Under the pieces are notes generated by a model that saw only the letters and a list, made by a program, of their open reading frames with translations, ran no database searches and was not told the origin of the DNA. Position numbers and translations under genes: made by a program. From Cristatella mucedo (Eukaryota; Bryozoa; Phylactolaemata; Cristatellidae), in NCBI GenBank assembly GCA_009760855.2, contig WPIO01000073.1, forward strand, positions 705,001 through 769,000: DNA of 64,000 nucleotides, given 5' to 3'. Positions 1-12,329 of this stretch are shown here, one piece after another. Each line of letters starts with the position of its first letter. Positions within the stretch are counted from its first letter, which is position 1.

Positions 1-345
1 CGTGCGACTCAAGCGCGCCGCTCCGCGGCAGTGCGCTCGCTGCTCGGAGCGCTGCTCTGAGCAAAGCGTTGCTGCGAGTGCGCGTGTGAGCTGTGAGCGC
101 GTCTTTAGACCCTTGAGCCCGTAGCTGTTAGCATAGCTCTGAGCGTATCGTAGCTCTGAGCGTAGCGAGCCGCGGCCGGAGGGTGCAGAGGTGGGTGCAC
201 GCTCGCTAAAATTTCTGCCGCCGCCGCAGCCGTTTCGTCCCGTCGCGTGGCCGAAGCTCGCTCGATTGCACACAACTGAGTTATCAATGAACCCGCCGCA
301 ACGTAGTTTTAGGGGGAATTGAACAGCGTAGTTCTTTTATGGGGC
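1..345. other. GC-rich, no recognised feature
   Basis: GC-rich sequence with short internal repeats of the type gagcgtagc. No splice-bounded coding signal or known repeat was recognised. Confidence 0.4.
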
Positions 346-1130
346 ATCGAATAATAATAATAATGATACATTTGATAAAGCGCCCTCAGAGAACTTGATC
401 TCTTTCTAGGCGCTTTACATTTGCTGCAAAGTGAAATGCAATTGAATGGTAAGTAAAATCATGCTTGAAAAACAAAGTGAATAATATGCTTAGGGGTGAC
501 ATGCACAGGGTCACCATGCAAGTGTGATTAGTGGCAGCATGCACAGTGTCAGCACGCATAAGCAAACAAAGGACGAATCACAAGGGCCCATTAAATGCTG
601 TCCTAAATAGGCGTGTTTTAAGTTCTTTTTAAATGTGGTCAAGTCAGGGGATGTCGTGACGCAAGTTGGGAGTGAATTCCAGGCTATGGGAGCGTACGAC
701 CTAATGCACGGTCTCCAAAGGATTTGAGGTTTATACAAGGTATTGGTAAACTTTTAGATTCCAAAAAGCGGGTGGTACGATTCTTGGCCTGATGGGGGAG
801 TAGATGTGAGAGATAGGCTAGAGCCAAAGAACGAAGTGACCTAAAAGTGAGCGACAAAACCTTGAAGTCGATCCGTTGCTTGACTGGTAGCCAGTGCAGG
901 TCGGAGAGAAGTGGTGTGATGTTGCAACTGCGACACTCACGACAGACAAGCCTAGCTGCAGAGTTTTACATGAGCTGTAAGCGCCTGATTGCACATGCCG
1001 GTAGGCCAGCAAGCAGTGAGTTACAGAAGTCAAGACGGGATATCACAAATGCATGGACCAACTTAGATGTGTTTATCCCTGTCTAAACAACCCCGTACTT
1101 CTGCAACGTTACGTAGCTGGAAGAAGGGGC
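346..1130 (-). mobile_element. LINE-A (L2 clade) 3' fragment
   Basis: Read on the minus strand, this is the C-terminal end of a LINE reverse-transcriptase ORF with its 3' UTR and tail. The region near 640-1060 encodes broken pieces of the segment shared by all LINE-A copies (AWNSLP, then TTFKKNLK). The plus-strand sequence at 346-440 is the reverse of the family tail (tgtaaagcgcctag, agagat, (ATT)n). It is truncated at the 5' end, carries frameshifts and cannot be autonomous. Confidence 0.85.
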
Positions 1131-1950
1131 TGCGCGCGCCGCTGCAGTGGTCAGCTTCTTTCATCAAAGCCGACCGCTGCAGCGCGCCTGTTATTGCGCG
1201 CGGGTAGTCGTAATGGTGATGGTAACGTCAATAATAACAATAACGAAACGTCGCCTTAGTCCTACTAGGACTTGCTCTTTTGCACGGCCTCGCTGTCCGC
1301 TGCTAGCTTGTCGCGTAATATCACGCTAGACTGATCCAGCGGCAGCAGCGACAGCATCGATAGCAGCGGCACACGCAGCCGCAGCTGAGGTCGCGGTCTA
1401 CGGGCGCTCGGCTCCAATCGCAAGTCCGAGGGAGCGCCTCGGTTGAGAGGGGGCGCTCCGCTAGTCCATCGCAGCCACGCCCGCGGCAGTAGTTATATTC
1501 CAGATCGTCGCAGGCGGCTGAGACGGCTCGCGTCGCCAGCAGTCTTGCGGCTTAAGCCCACGTTGCTGTTCTCAAGACGTAGGGCGCAGCGATCGATCGG
1601 GTCACGGGGGCGTGGCAAGGAAGCGGGCCCGCAGGCGGCTCAGCGTTGCCGCTAGCTATCAGCGCCGCCGGAGCTATCGACCTTCGTGACTCGCCCCTCC
1701 GCTGCGGGGCTGCGGCTGCGCCTGCGGCAGAGCATATCGCTCAGCGCTCGCTCGCCCCGACCAGCCAGCGCGAGCGAACTCGCGAGCGCATCGCTGGCCG
1801 CACCAGCGCGCGCACGGCTCGGTGCGTCTGCCGCGTTGGACGGCGTTCGCCGCTAGCGCTCCCACGCTAGGCCGGCGTTCGAGCGACATCTCTCGACTGC
1901 GGCGAGTGGGGGGGGGGGAGGGCGAGGCAGTAGATGTTGCTTCCCAGAAA
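1131..1950. other. CpG-rich stretch without assignable exon
   Basis: Very CpG-rich sequence upstream of the Cas gene. It could be part of a distal promoter or an upstream untranslated exon, but no conserved peptide was recognised. Confidence 0.35.
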
Positions 1951-1951
1951 T

Positions 1952-2120
1952 CCTAGCTGCTTTAGCAGCCTCGTTCGTATAGCGGCAGAAAAGCCTTGTC
2001 GGCAGTCGCCGCCGCATGCAGTTGGCAATACAGGATCGCCCAACTGCAGGATTCGAACCCACGACCTCGGTCGTGAAGAGCGAGCACCTTATCTCCTGGG
2101 CTAGCGCGGCCCAATAAATG
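1952..2120 (-). mobile_element. SINE-2 (tRNA-derived)
   Basis: Reverse-complemented, this has an A-box-like segment (tagcccaggag), a canonical B box (ggttcgaatcc) and a body matching other SINE-2 copies (gcgatcc..., cggcgac..., ctgccgctata, gaggctg). It is a SINE, not a functional tRNA gene: no cloverleaf can be closed and the unit extends about 90 bp beyond the B box. Confidence 0.75.
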
Positions 2121-2180
2121 GAGATCGTCAACCCGCAATCCGGAGGGGTGGCGCGCGCCTGCGCCAGCATCTGCTAGCTT

Positions 2181-2300
<120 letters not shown>

Positions 2301-2478
2301 CTGCTGCTGCTATTGCTCGTCGCTCGCGCACGGACGTTCGAATATTCAGTTCGTTCAGCGAGGTCGTTTGGCGACGCGGCAGTTCGGCAATAGTGTCAAC
2401 TCACCAACTAACAATTGTTTGAGGCTCCGAGTCACTTTTGGGCAGCCTTCATCCTCTCGCTGCGGCCCAGCTATCTAA

Positions 2479-2480
2479 TG

Positions 2481-2511
<31 letters not shown>

Positions 2512-2580
2512 ATTCAATGTATCGCCTTCAGAGAACTCAATCTCTTTTTAGGCACTTTACATTTGCTATCTGAAATACTT
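2479..2580 (-). mobile_element. LINE-A tail fragment
   Basis: A (TAA)n run followed by the reversed LINE-A terminal sequence (gagaactcaatctc, aggcactttacatttgc). This is an extreme 5' truncation. Confidence 0.8.
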
Positions 2581-2654
2581 TTCAATTATGACGCGCGTCT
2601 TATTCCCAGCTCCGCTGACTTCAATCCTTTAGCGGTGCTTCTAACAAACTCCCA

Positions 2655-2710
2655 ACCCTGTGGAGACCAAGCCTTTAGTTCGTGTGCTCCCAAAGCCTGC
2701 GACTAACTAA
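2655..2710 (+). mobile_element. Short LINE-A coding fragment
   Basis: A short match to the 'GDRAFSSYAPKAWN' coding segment of LINE-A copies (ggagacc..gcctttagttcg..gctcccaaagcctg), in the opposite orientation to the adjacent tail. Confidence 0.55.
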
Positions 2711-2724
2711 TAATGTATCTCCGT

Positions 2725-3080
2725 CTTTAACTCCACAAAGCCACAAAAACTATGTGGGTGTCACTTAGGAGAATTTTGTATAGCGAACTCACAGCGTAAG
2801 CGGCTTTCGGTATGCGTTCGGTAGCCAACAGACTTCATCTCACGCAGCAAAGAGAAAATGGGAAGCATAGCAGAGTAAGTAGAGCAGTTAAGGTAGTGAG
2901 TAGCGTGGAAGCAGCAGCTCAGGATGGCTGGATAGGATGTGCCACTGTCGGCAGCAGGAGAGTAGCTGTCATTGCGTAAGAATCATGGAAGCCAGCTCCG
3001 CAGTCTAGGACATGCAGAGCTTAAGCTTCTGTCGCCAACGGTCTTAAAGCGGAGGAATGGCCGATAGAGCTACCAACTAA
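2725..3080 (-). mobile_element. LINE-C (L2-like) 3' fragment
   Basis: Shares order and sequence with the copies at 23990-24220, 29450-29880 and 50745-51285, and in reverse with 59640-60165: aactccacaaag, tatagcg..ctcac, cggctttcggt, ttcatctc, gcagtctagga. This is a separate LINE lineage from A and lacks an (ATT)n tail. Confidence 0.7.
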
Positions 3081-3334
3081 CGTCACAAAATCCACTTAGA
3101 ACCCCGCCGGCTTCCTACAACCTTTACTACGTTCGCGCCACCGCACGATTGGGCGTGTTGATTTCGTGCGCGTCATCGCGGGCCAAATTTAAGCTCTTCA
3201 TTTTCAGCAAGTGGAAAGTACGAAGTAACAAATTAGTTGTCTCGAGCTGCTGTACAGATATTTCCTTATTATCAGAACTACTATGCTATGCTAATTGAAC
3301 ACGTTGATTGTAGACGTTCAGTTGAGCAGCGTCA

Positions 3335-3476
3335 AGTGGGCCAGTAGTTAAGGCGTTCGCCCTGGCCAAGGTCAAGGTGAATGCAATCGACTGAGTTCGT
3401 GGGTTCGAGCCCCGTGCAAATGTGAAGCGCCTGAAGAGAGATTAAGTTCTCTTGGGCGCTATACAAACGAAATACA
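3335..3476 (+). mobile_element. SINE-1 (tRNA-derived, LINE-A-like tail)
   Basis: The A-box-like tgggccagtag is followed about 50 bp later by a B box (gggttcgagcccc). It then passes directly into gtgaagcgcctgaagagagattaa and a ggcgctata end, similar to the LINE-A tail. The copy ends at a long (TA)n run. Confidence 0.85.
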
Positions 3477-3508
3477 TATATAACATGATATATATATATA
3501 TATCATGT

Positions 3509-3547
<39 letters not shown>

Positions 3548-3600
3548 TATAACATCATATATTCTTTATGAAATATATATTTATATTATATCTATAAATC
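3477..3600. repeat. (TA)n-rich repeat at SINE end
   Basis: AT-alternating sequence with an internal palindromic tatcatgttata motif, directly abutting the SINE-1 3' end. Confidence 0.9.
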
Positions 3601-3609
3601 TCTCTCTCT

Positions 3610-4920
3610 CTAACTGTTGATCCGCGGGCGTGCCCAAAGCCCCGTTCACGAGCAGCTCGCTGGCAGCGCACGCCGCTGCGTCGCGACTGCGCCATTCCCC
3701 CGCCGCCGCACGCGGTCCAGTCGCGGCCAGTTACTGGGACGCCCTGCCTCCGCGAGCTCCAGCCGCCGCGGCGAGACCGACGGCGCGAGCGACGCGAACG
3801 CGTTCAGCGCCGGCCTCCTCGGCGCTGGTAACGTCAACTTCGGGTGCGCTACGTTTAAGGGATGGTGGCCTTAGCAGAGCATCCGGATTGAGCGCTCCCA
3901 ACCCCCCCCTCGCGGCTGGGCCCGACGAGTCGCGCGGAGGCCGGGCTGTAAGTAGGTGGGGGGCGGGCGGTAATCCTGACTATCAACGGGGCGGAGCTAG
4001 CGCCACTTCCGTAGGGCGGATCGCCATCTTAGTCAGCGCAGGTAGCCTTAGAGGCATACCCGCTGCTGTCGTCGGTGGTGCGAAAGCGCGACTCCGACGC
4101 AGTGCTGCGTCGGTCGAGGGCTGGTCGCCGCGAGGCTACAGCCGACTGCCCCAAGTATGGCCAGGGTAAGTTAGTGGCCGCCGCGCTCCCATAGCGGCAG
4201 GTCTGCGCATTTTCGTCCGACGATCGCGTCTCCCAGGGAGGGAGGGGGTCTGGCGGAGCGCCGCTGATCCGGGAGCCCGGCTCGCCGCCCCCTGGGTGCC
4301 CGCGCGTTCCGTTTCCCGTGCGCCGTACCGCCGCAACGCGGGGCGGGCCGGCGCGCGGCGAGCTCGAGAGGGTGCGCAGCCGCGCAAGCGCGCCAGCAGC
4401 GCCCCGGCCGCGGTTGGCCCCGCCCGGGGCGCTGCGCTGCCGTCGGCCGGCGGCGGCGGCTCATTGACTCCTTTCGCCTGAGGCGTCGCCGCGCGTCCAC
4501 CGCTGGCTGTGCTCGCGAGAGCAGTTGCAGCGTCGCCGCCTGTGTGCCTTTTGCGCTGGCTCTTGCGAGCGGAGGCAACTCGCGAGGGCCCGGCGACCTG
4601 CTTTCGGGAACCCCGGCGGCCCTCTCTGCCCGCCCGCCCCCCCCCCGCCTCCTACCCCTCCCCCCGCCTCCTACCCCTCCCCCGATGGCTGTCGTGGGTG
4701 GCCGGTCGTTTCCGCCGCGTACCAGCCTTTTGCGCGTCGACGGGTACCGGTCCTTCGTGACGTGGCCGATGGGCTCTTGGGTCTCGCTACCCCGCGTCCA
4801 CGTCCGCTCGCCTCGGCCGGGCCTCTGGCTCCCGCACCGCCGGCGGCCGTGCCTATTCTAGCGTCCAGCCGCCGGCCAGGGCAACGCCCACCCCGGCGAG
4901 CGTCCGCACGCTAGTTGAGG
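3610..4920. promoter_or_regulatory. CpG island, likely Cas-gene promoter and 5' UTR
   Basis: About 1.3 kb of very GC- and CpG-dense sequence with no TATA box. It contains the proposed first coding exon at 4157-4165. Long open frames here are a by-product of GC content and carry no recognisable domain. The exact transcription start cannot be placed. Confidence 0.6.
4157..4165 (+). CDS. BCAR1: Cas gene exon 1 (proposed three-codon first coding exon)
   Basis: ATG GCC AGG is followed at once by a consensus donor, GTAAGT. The start has A at -3 and G at +4. It ends in phase 0, matching the phase 0 start of exon 2, and gives M-A-R-R-C-L-A-K ahead of the SH3 domain. Vertebrate Cas genes also put only about four codons in exon 1 before an SH3 exon, so position and phase fit the family. 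The call is an inference: the exon is too short to prove without a transcript, and another first exon in the island is possible. Confidence 0.62.
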
Positions 4921-7900
4921 TCGTAGCTGGGACACGCCTGAAATAGTCTTGAGCCTAATGACCTTGTGCTCCGGCTGCTTCACAAATGCTAGTGGGAAGT
5001 CACCTCCCACGAAGGCGACTTACTTAGCCGCCGGGTGACCAGCGCCGGCTGTTGGAATATATATATACACTACGTCGCGACGCCCACCTTGACTTTTGGC
5101 CGGACTTTCGGCAGCACCCTGTGGGTAGGACCCACTCACTAGGCCTAGGGTAGCACGCGGCCTCGGTGCCGAGTCTGCATGCCTAATCTGATTCTGTCGG
5201 GTCGCTGCTCAAGGGATCGGAATGCACCTGCATGCTGGCACTCCCAGCAGACAGCCTAGTCCATCACCACTGGTGGCAGGCCTGCATGTACCACTGCGCC
5301 GCCGCGCCGCTGCTGCTGTAGCTTTCGAGTGGGCGGCAGCAAGCGCGGCGGCGGTGGAGGTGTGTGTGCATCTACCAAATCCCGATCAGAAATCCCTTTC
5401 TTCGGGAGAGTCTGCTGGCTGTGCGACTTGAGGCCTTGTCGGCTGGGGGAGGGGCACCAGATGCCAACCGTGACTGGTCGGTCCTCAGTTGCAGGGGCGG
5501 GCCAGGATTTTCAGTTTGGGGCCTGCCGGTTTCACGTTTAGGAGGGGGAAAATGTTCCTTGCCACGGGAAATTTGCCCAGGATATAGGTACTTCCCTCTG
5601 TTCATGGGGGGGGGGGGCAAATGCTGCCCTCCCCTCCCCCCCAGGCTCTGCTATTGCACAGTGGCATTGTCTGCTGGCCGGCCGGAGTATCGTCTTCCCA
5701 GTTTCTCGCCCCTGTTTCGTTCAACATAAAAAAGTTAAAATTAAAAAAGGCTAGCGGCAGAATCAACGCAGCCTCATTTACAGATGCCCTTACGTCGTGA
5801 ATCTAAGCTGACATACGAATACCGAAAAGTTCGCAGCTCACTCCGATTACTCTCCCCGAACTGCTTTCAGGAGGTATTACTTTGCATGCACTGACGGCCG
5901 CCGGGGATGGTTAAGCATGTTACACTTCTGTATTTAATCGCTATACGACTTAGGCTTATGGGAAGTGGCACCATCGTGATCTTCAATCACTTTCTGTGTG
6001 GGTTAGCCCGGAAGCCGAAATCCTCGAGCGAATTCCGGAGCAGTTTCTCGCCTGCATTGATGACGAGCCTCATGTAAGATCTCCCGAGGGGATACTAATG
6101 TTTGACGATACATCGCTCCAAAGTCTCCCAGAGTTTTGAGTTCAGATCGGGCTAATGCTTGAACGTGACAATGCAGTCAGGCTGCCCGTAATCAGGACCG
6201 TCGTTGAAACATTATCTCACCAGAAGTGTAGTGTGCTTCGCATCGTTGTACCGTTGTCATATAAAATCTAGCCCTCGAAGGGCCGTCGCACTTGAAATAG
6301 CTACATTTTTCAAGATGTCCGAGTAATTATACTGGTCATGCTGGTGGTTTATTATTTTTATTCAGCTGAGAGATCCGGTACCAGCTGCTTTGCAACAGCC
6401 CCTATCGGCATTCCATTACCGCCGAGCTTAACCGTCTTCTGCTGGCAGTCATCGTTGTATGCTTCATTGATATGCCTAATCAATGCACTCTCGCACAGTG
6501 CTGAATATGGTAGTCCCTAGCTAAGTGCAGACGGCTTAATTTTTTTCTGTTTAGAAAACAAAAGTTAACCATGGGTAATCCTGGAGATTATACTGTGCTG
6601 GTGTAACCTCCAAAAAAATGATTGATTCGCTCTGCTTTAGCCCTGTCGGAATAATATTGAAATATGTGTTTGGAACACGTTTTCCAAGAGCAAATCTGTT
6701 CCTCCAAGGCTTTCGTCTTTATAGACCTCTGTCATCACGATAATCGTTGGTCGGCCTGGGGCTACCGCAGGGCCTCCTCCTTTCTCCACACCTCTTGCAA
6801 TCTCTATCTTGTCTGCCAAATTTGGCCTTCAAATTTTTCAAAACGTGAAAGCAGAAATCTCCCATGCTTTGTCCATCTCTCAGTGCTTGCTAGCTACACT
6901 GCCATCCCCAAATTTGGCAGTGAAAGGAAGTCACCTAGGTTAACTTTCTGGTAAATATCACTGCGCCGACGAAAGTGGTTTCACCTTAGATACTTGTGCC
7001 GTTTTAGTGAGGTAAACCAAAGTTGAAGGTTCCATTAAAAATTGTTATTTCTCCACTACTAAGATTTGGTTTTCCTGTGCCTTACTTGACGGTAACTACT
7101 TTGCTTAGCAGGGATCGATACTTTATTAGTATGGTGTGCTACGACCGAAGCACTCCCGCCAGGAAAGATCTTAAATCTTCTTCGGAGTTTCTCCTTTTCC
7201 AGCACTCTTTCTTTCACAGCTTTCATATTTGTGACGGCACTTGTATCTAGCGGCAGAAGAGCCTTAGCAAATGTAGAGTATCTAAAAAGAGATCAAGTCC
7301 TCTGAGGGTGCTATGCAAATGTATTGTTATTTCTGTTGTTATTGTTAGCAGCTATCTCTCCTGCCTGAAGCTGGCAATAAAAATAAATGACTGCCTCGGG
7401 ACTCGAACCCATGACTTTGGATCCGAAGGGCGAGCACATTAGCTTGCAGAAAAGGCTGCCAGCAAATGGCCTCCGCTGCTCTGTGGCCAAGTGGCCGGTT
7501 GCCGCCACTTACATGGCTGCCTGCCTGCCTGTTGGCTTCCATAAACTTTTAGCTAAGCTAGCTCTGCCTTATTGCCGTGGCTGCTCACTGCCCACTGCAG
7601 CATCGTCCAGTCTGTACTCTTTGTCGTAGCGCTGCCTCGCCAAAGCCATATACGACAATGTCGCCGAAACGCCGAACGAGCTGGCCTTCAGGAAAGGCGA
7701 CGTGCTGGCGGTTATTTCCCAGAGCGTGCCCAACCTGGACGGCTGGTGGGTCTGCTCGTTCCGGGGCAAGCAGGGCATAGCTCCCGGAAATCGTCTGCAG
7801 CTGCTGGCCGGCATGTACCCGGCAGAAGATGGTGACGTCTCCTCCCTCGCCGCCACAGACTTCCAGGTGAGTGCGCATCCGTGATGCGCTGCTGCTGCTG

Positions 7901-10900
7901 GTGGCGACGGCAAGACTGACATGTGCCACTGCAACTGCCGTAAGCGGTCACTGCAACTGCCGTAAGCGGCAGTTGCAGTGGCACATGTCAGGGTCATTGA
8001 GCGAGATATCTTTGACGGTGATGGCCTCCGTGCTTGGCGCTGCGAATTGCCTCACCGCGGCCGTGTGAGAGATCATTGTCGGCCACTGTTCGGGCGTGAG
8101 CGAGGTGCGCCCCTTTCCGGGCCTGCCGGCCAATGCCCGTGTTTGCGCATTCTTTCCTTCTCTCTCTCGAGCGCAGGGCGAGGAATCTTTTGTTTCTGAC
8201 GGCCTTTGAAGGTGCTGCCATACCTGAGCTTGGCAGAGCTGAGCACTCTTGGGTTGTTTGAAGATGCCCTGTGACAACACCGTGCGCCATTGCCCTGGCC
8301 TGTAGGGCTCGGCACTTGCTACACGTGCTTCCGGCTCCACTGCTGGGGCCGCGCCGCCTGCTGCTGCTGGCTGCTGCTACAGCTGAGCCACCGCTCTTGT
8401 GCAGGCGCCTGCGAGTGTCAGACAGCACGTGCTTCCGGTTGAATGTATTCAACCGGCATGCCGAGACCGTCGAGCAACGGGCTGCAGGCTCCTCGCACGC
8501 TGGCTGCCCCAACGACTCCCGAGTTGTTGCAAAGTATCCGGTGGTTAGTGGCCCGAGCCATCTACGCTCTGCTGCGTCCAGCTTCGCAGGCGTCTTTGAG
8601 GCCCGGCTTTAAATAAAAGTAATGCTGACAATAATACATTTGTATAGCACACTCAGAGGACTTGATCTCTTTTAGGCACTTTACACTTTAAAAAAGCTTT
8701 ACCAAATGATAAGTGGTACAATCCACGAGCAGCAGGGCCAGTGTAAGCAGCATGTACGTGCACACGAAAGACGTCACAAAAACCCACCGAATGCTGCAAT
8801 AAACTTGTGTTTTAAGCTTCTTTTTAAATGTTGTCGTGTCAGGGGTCGTTGTGACATTCGTCGGTAGTGAGTTCCAGACTTTAAGAGCATAATTCACTTC
8901 CGGGGTCACTCATTGGCTAACTGTTAGTGCGACTGGGTTCTGCTGCAGGAAGCCCTGGTTTCTGACAGTACCTGTGTAGGATTCATGTCTGTCGTCGGAC
9001 ACTCGCTACAACCGAACAGTCGGCGTCCGTGTTGCCACGTTGCTGGTAGACTAAATGCTGCCGCCTAATATCTTGCGCCAAGCTTGATGCTGCAAAGGTT
9101 CATTGCTGCACAGCTGCGCCTGCCGTGCAGGGATTTCGGTGCCAAGCCGTCCATCGGCAGCTCTTGATCATCATCACTGCAGGTGATTCTTTGGGTTGCT
9201 GGAACTCGACATGAGGGCTGTGATCAGCGTGTATCCCACATCTGTCGGCTCCTAATTGGCCACTGCTGCTGCTGGCTGCAGGGTGGTGAACCTCCCCCCC
9301 CCCCCTGCACTTGCCTGCCCTCTGTCTGCACTTGCTGGATCTGTGCTGCAGCTGCTGCTGCTGCCGAAGCTGCATTGTGGGCCTTGAGCAGCCCTTGGCT
9401 TGGCCTTAGGAGCTCTTAGAACCGATCGAGGTTTTATCAGACTTAAAAGTTGCTCTTCCCACATTCGGATGCTCGCTTAGATGTGCTGCCACCTCGTCGT
9501 GCACGTGCCACGTCTGTGTCGAGGCATCTGTGCTTACCGCGACTTACCGCCCCATTTGAAAGGCAGGCAGACTGGTTCAAGCTGAGCAAATCTCCCGGCA
9601 ATCCTTGTGCAAGGGGCACTGCCGGCCGGCCCGGTCAGACCAGTGTAGCAGTGTCACCCTCTGCAGCCGGCTACCTAGGCATGCACATTATCGGCAGTCC
9701 ATTAACTCGACTGCAGCTGCCTTCAGATGCCTCCTGTCCAATCCTGCCAATGAGCTGCCGACCCGGTGCTCCCTCCTCGGCTTACTTCGATCCAGCAGCC
9801 AGCTGCCGGACACGATCCTATAGAGCTCGGCTTCATCCGTTGGACTGAGGTAGGAGACGTCAGGGCGGAGTCGGAGGATGGGCATGGCTCTGCCAGCCAG
9901 CCAGCCACGACGATCTGAGCCGGGATTGCCAGTGACCAGCATGACACATTTCTGAAGGGATCTAAATGATTTGCTGCCGAGCCAGCCACGAATCGGAGGC
10001 TGCATCCGGCCCGTCGTCGTATTCGGCATCGTTATCGTGGCCGTCATCATTTGCACCTTCCAGCCCGGGGCAGTGCCTGCACCAAGCCTGCTCCTCGCGA
10101 AAGCCCCCCCCCTCCCCCGGCTGTTACCCGGCCCTCAGTTACCCTCACACCAGTCAGTCCTGCGTGGGTCAGCGGACAAGTCGGCGGGAAGAGGGCATGC
10201 GGCAGCATGGCGTCACTCCAGACAGGAGCTCCTGCTCTTGTGGCTATATTCATTAGCTGGCAACGCTTTCTGCGTGCAGTCGCCTGAGAGCTGCCCATCG
10301 GCTTGCATCTCTCTCTTTCGATCTGTCCATCGCCCGGATTCGAGTTGCCGCAGCAGCAGCCAGCATAGCTGCAGTAGCCACAGGGTCTGTGGAGGCTGGT
10401 TCACCGGCCGAGCTGGCAGCAGCCGAATATGCTGCACTGCTGCCGCTGCATTCGTTCGAAGGGGGCTCGAGCACAGTTTCGCCGTGGGTGAGCAGCGAGA
10501 GATTGGTCGCTGGTTCTCGTTTGTCCTTTGTCGTATGGCTTGCTCGACGGTGTGCCGCCAGTGAGCGCCTCGCCGGGGAGAGGAGAAGAGGTGTGGCACG
10601 GTCACTGATAGAAGGCAGGTGTGTGTGCGCGTGTGTGAGCTGTTGTCTCGGTACCTGCTCTGACGGATCGCAGCAACGCGAGGCCGTCAGGATTGGACCC
10701 GCTGCCGATTGTTTTGGCCTCAAGGCCGGTCTTCCGGGTTATCAGAGCATTATGAGGATGCACGGCACGCATTGCAGAACCTCTGCTGTGTGTCTGGCCA
10801 AAATTTCAGGGCTCAGCTTCTTGAGAATCTGTTATACTTAGGTAGGAGGATGAGTCAGCATCGTTGTTGACTCACCTCCCTAAGGTTTCCACCCATCCGA

Positions 10901-11712
10901 CTGATGTAGACTTTACTCAGCTTCTGTGGCTTCCATATTTGCCTGTGTCCCATATTTCTCTGAGACTCTTGCCTAAACAGTGAAGTTGCCTTGCCTTGGC
11001 TTTTATTCGAACCGCACCACAGCTGCCTTTTGTCTAGCTCTTTGCTGCCGTTCGTCTAGTTCTTCCTGATTTTGTCTTCTTGCAGTCGTGCAAGTGGGTT
11101 GGCCTCCGACTGTAAAGGAAGCAATGCTAACAGGGTCTGCCTGTGGACAACCGTGTCCTCTTTCCAGTGGGTCTTGGCAAGCCTCATCAGCCCTATTTCT
11201 ATGATTGGCTGCCTCTGGCAAGGTCAAGACTTTTCCGTGGCTGATCTCAGCCTCTGCCCTCACTCACTACTTATCCCATTTTGAGTACCTTCTGCCGTGA
11301 TGCTAGCTTGTACGTTCTGACCACAAGCTGGTGTTGTGAGAGGGGGGCTGAGGCTGAGCTTTGCCGGATGAGGCCATCTCTCAGTGTTGTAAGCTCCCTA
11401 ACTAATAATTTATTACACGTGGGTAGTGAGAGAGCAGGCAGCATATCATCGCCCGGTGTCCTCTGCCCCCCCCCCCCTGGATTGCCATTATAGGAGTCGT
11501 TCGGCCAGCTGGCTGGCTGGCTGCCGTGTGCGAGGTTGAGTCACAGCCCAGGGTGATGCTGCAGTTGGTTTGGCTGAGAGGCAGCTATCAGGGACAGCAC
11601 TGCTTCGGCAGTAGAGTGAGACACCGTCCTGCAGCAACGTCAATAGACAACCGCATAGAGCTGGTGCTCGATGGGGCTTGCCAATCAACAATCGGATGAA
11701 AGGGATGAGATG

Positions 11713-11761
<49 letters not shown>

Positions 11762-11794
11762 TCTCTGTCTCTGTCTGTTCCTCTCCCCTCTCTC

Positions 11795-11826
<32 letters not shown>

Positions 11827-11889
11827 GTTCTCTCTGTCTCTGTCTGTTCCTCTCCCCTCTCTCCTCTCTCCTCTCTCTCTCTCTCTCTC

Positions 11890-11947
<58 letters not shown>

Positions 11948-11975
11948 TCTCTGTCTCTGTCTCTCCCCTCCCCTC

Positions 11976-12032
<57 letters not shown>

Positions 12033-12122
12033 CTCTCTGTCTCTGTCTGTTCCTCTCCCCTCTCTCCTCTCTCCTCTCTCTCTCTCTCTCTCGTTCTCTC
12101 TGTCTCTGTCTGTTCCTCTCCC

Positions 12123-12207
<85 letters not shown>

Positions 12208-12241
12208 CTCTCTGTCTCTGTCTGTTCCTCTCCCCTCTCTC

Positions 12242-12329
<88 letters not shown>

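Noticed and set aside
3630-4169. 179-codon open frame in the CpG island
   Set aside because: Composition (Ala/Arg/Pro) follows GC content, no domain is visible, and it reads through the consensus donor at 4166 that fits a different start.
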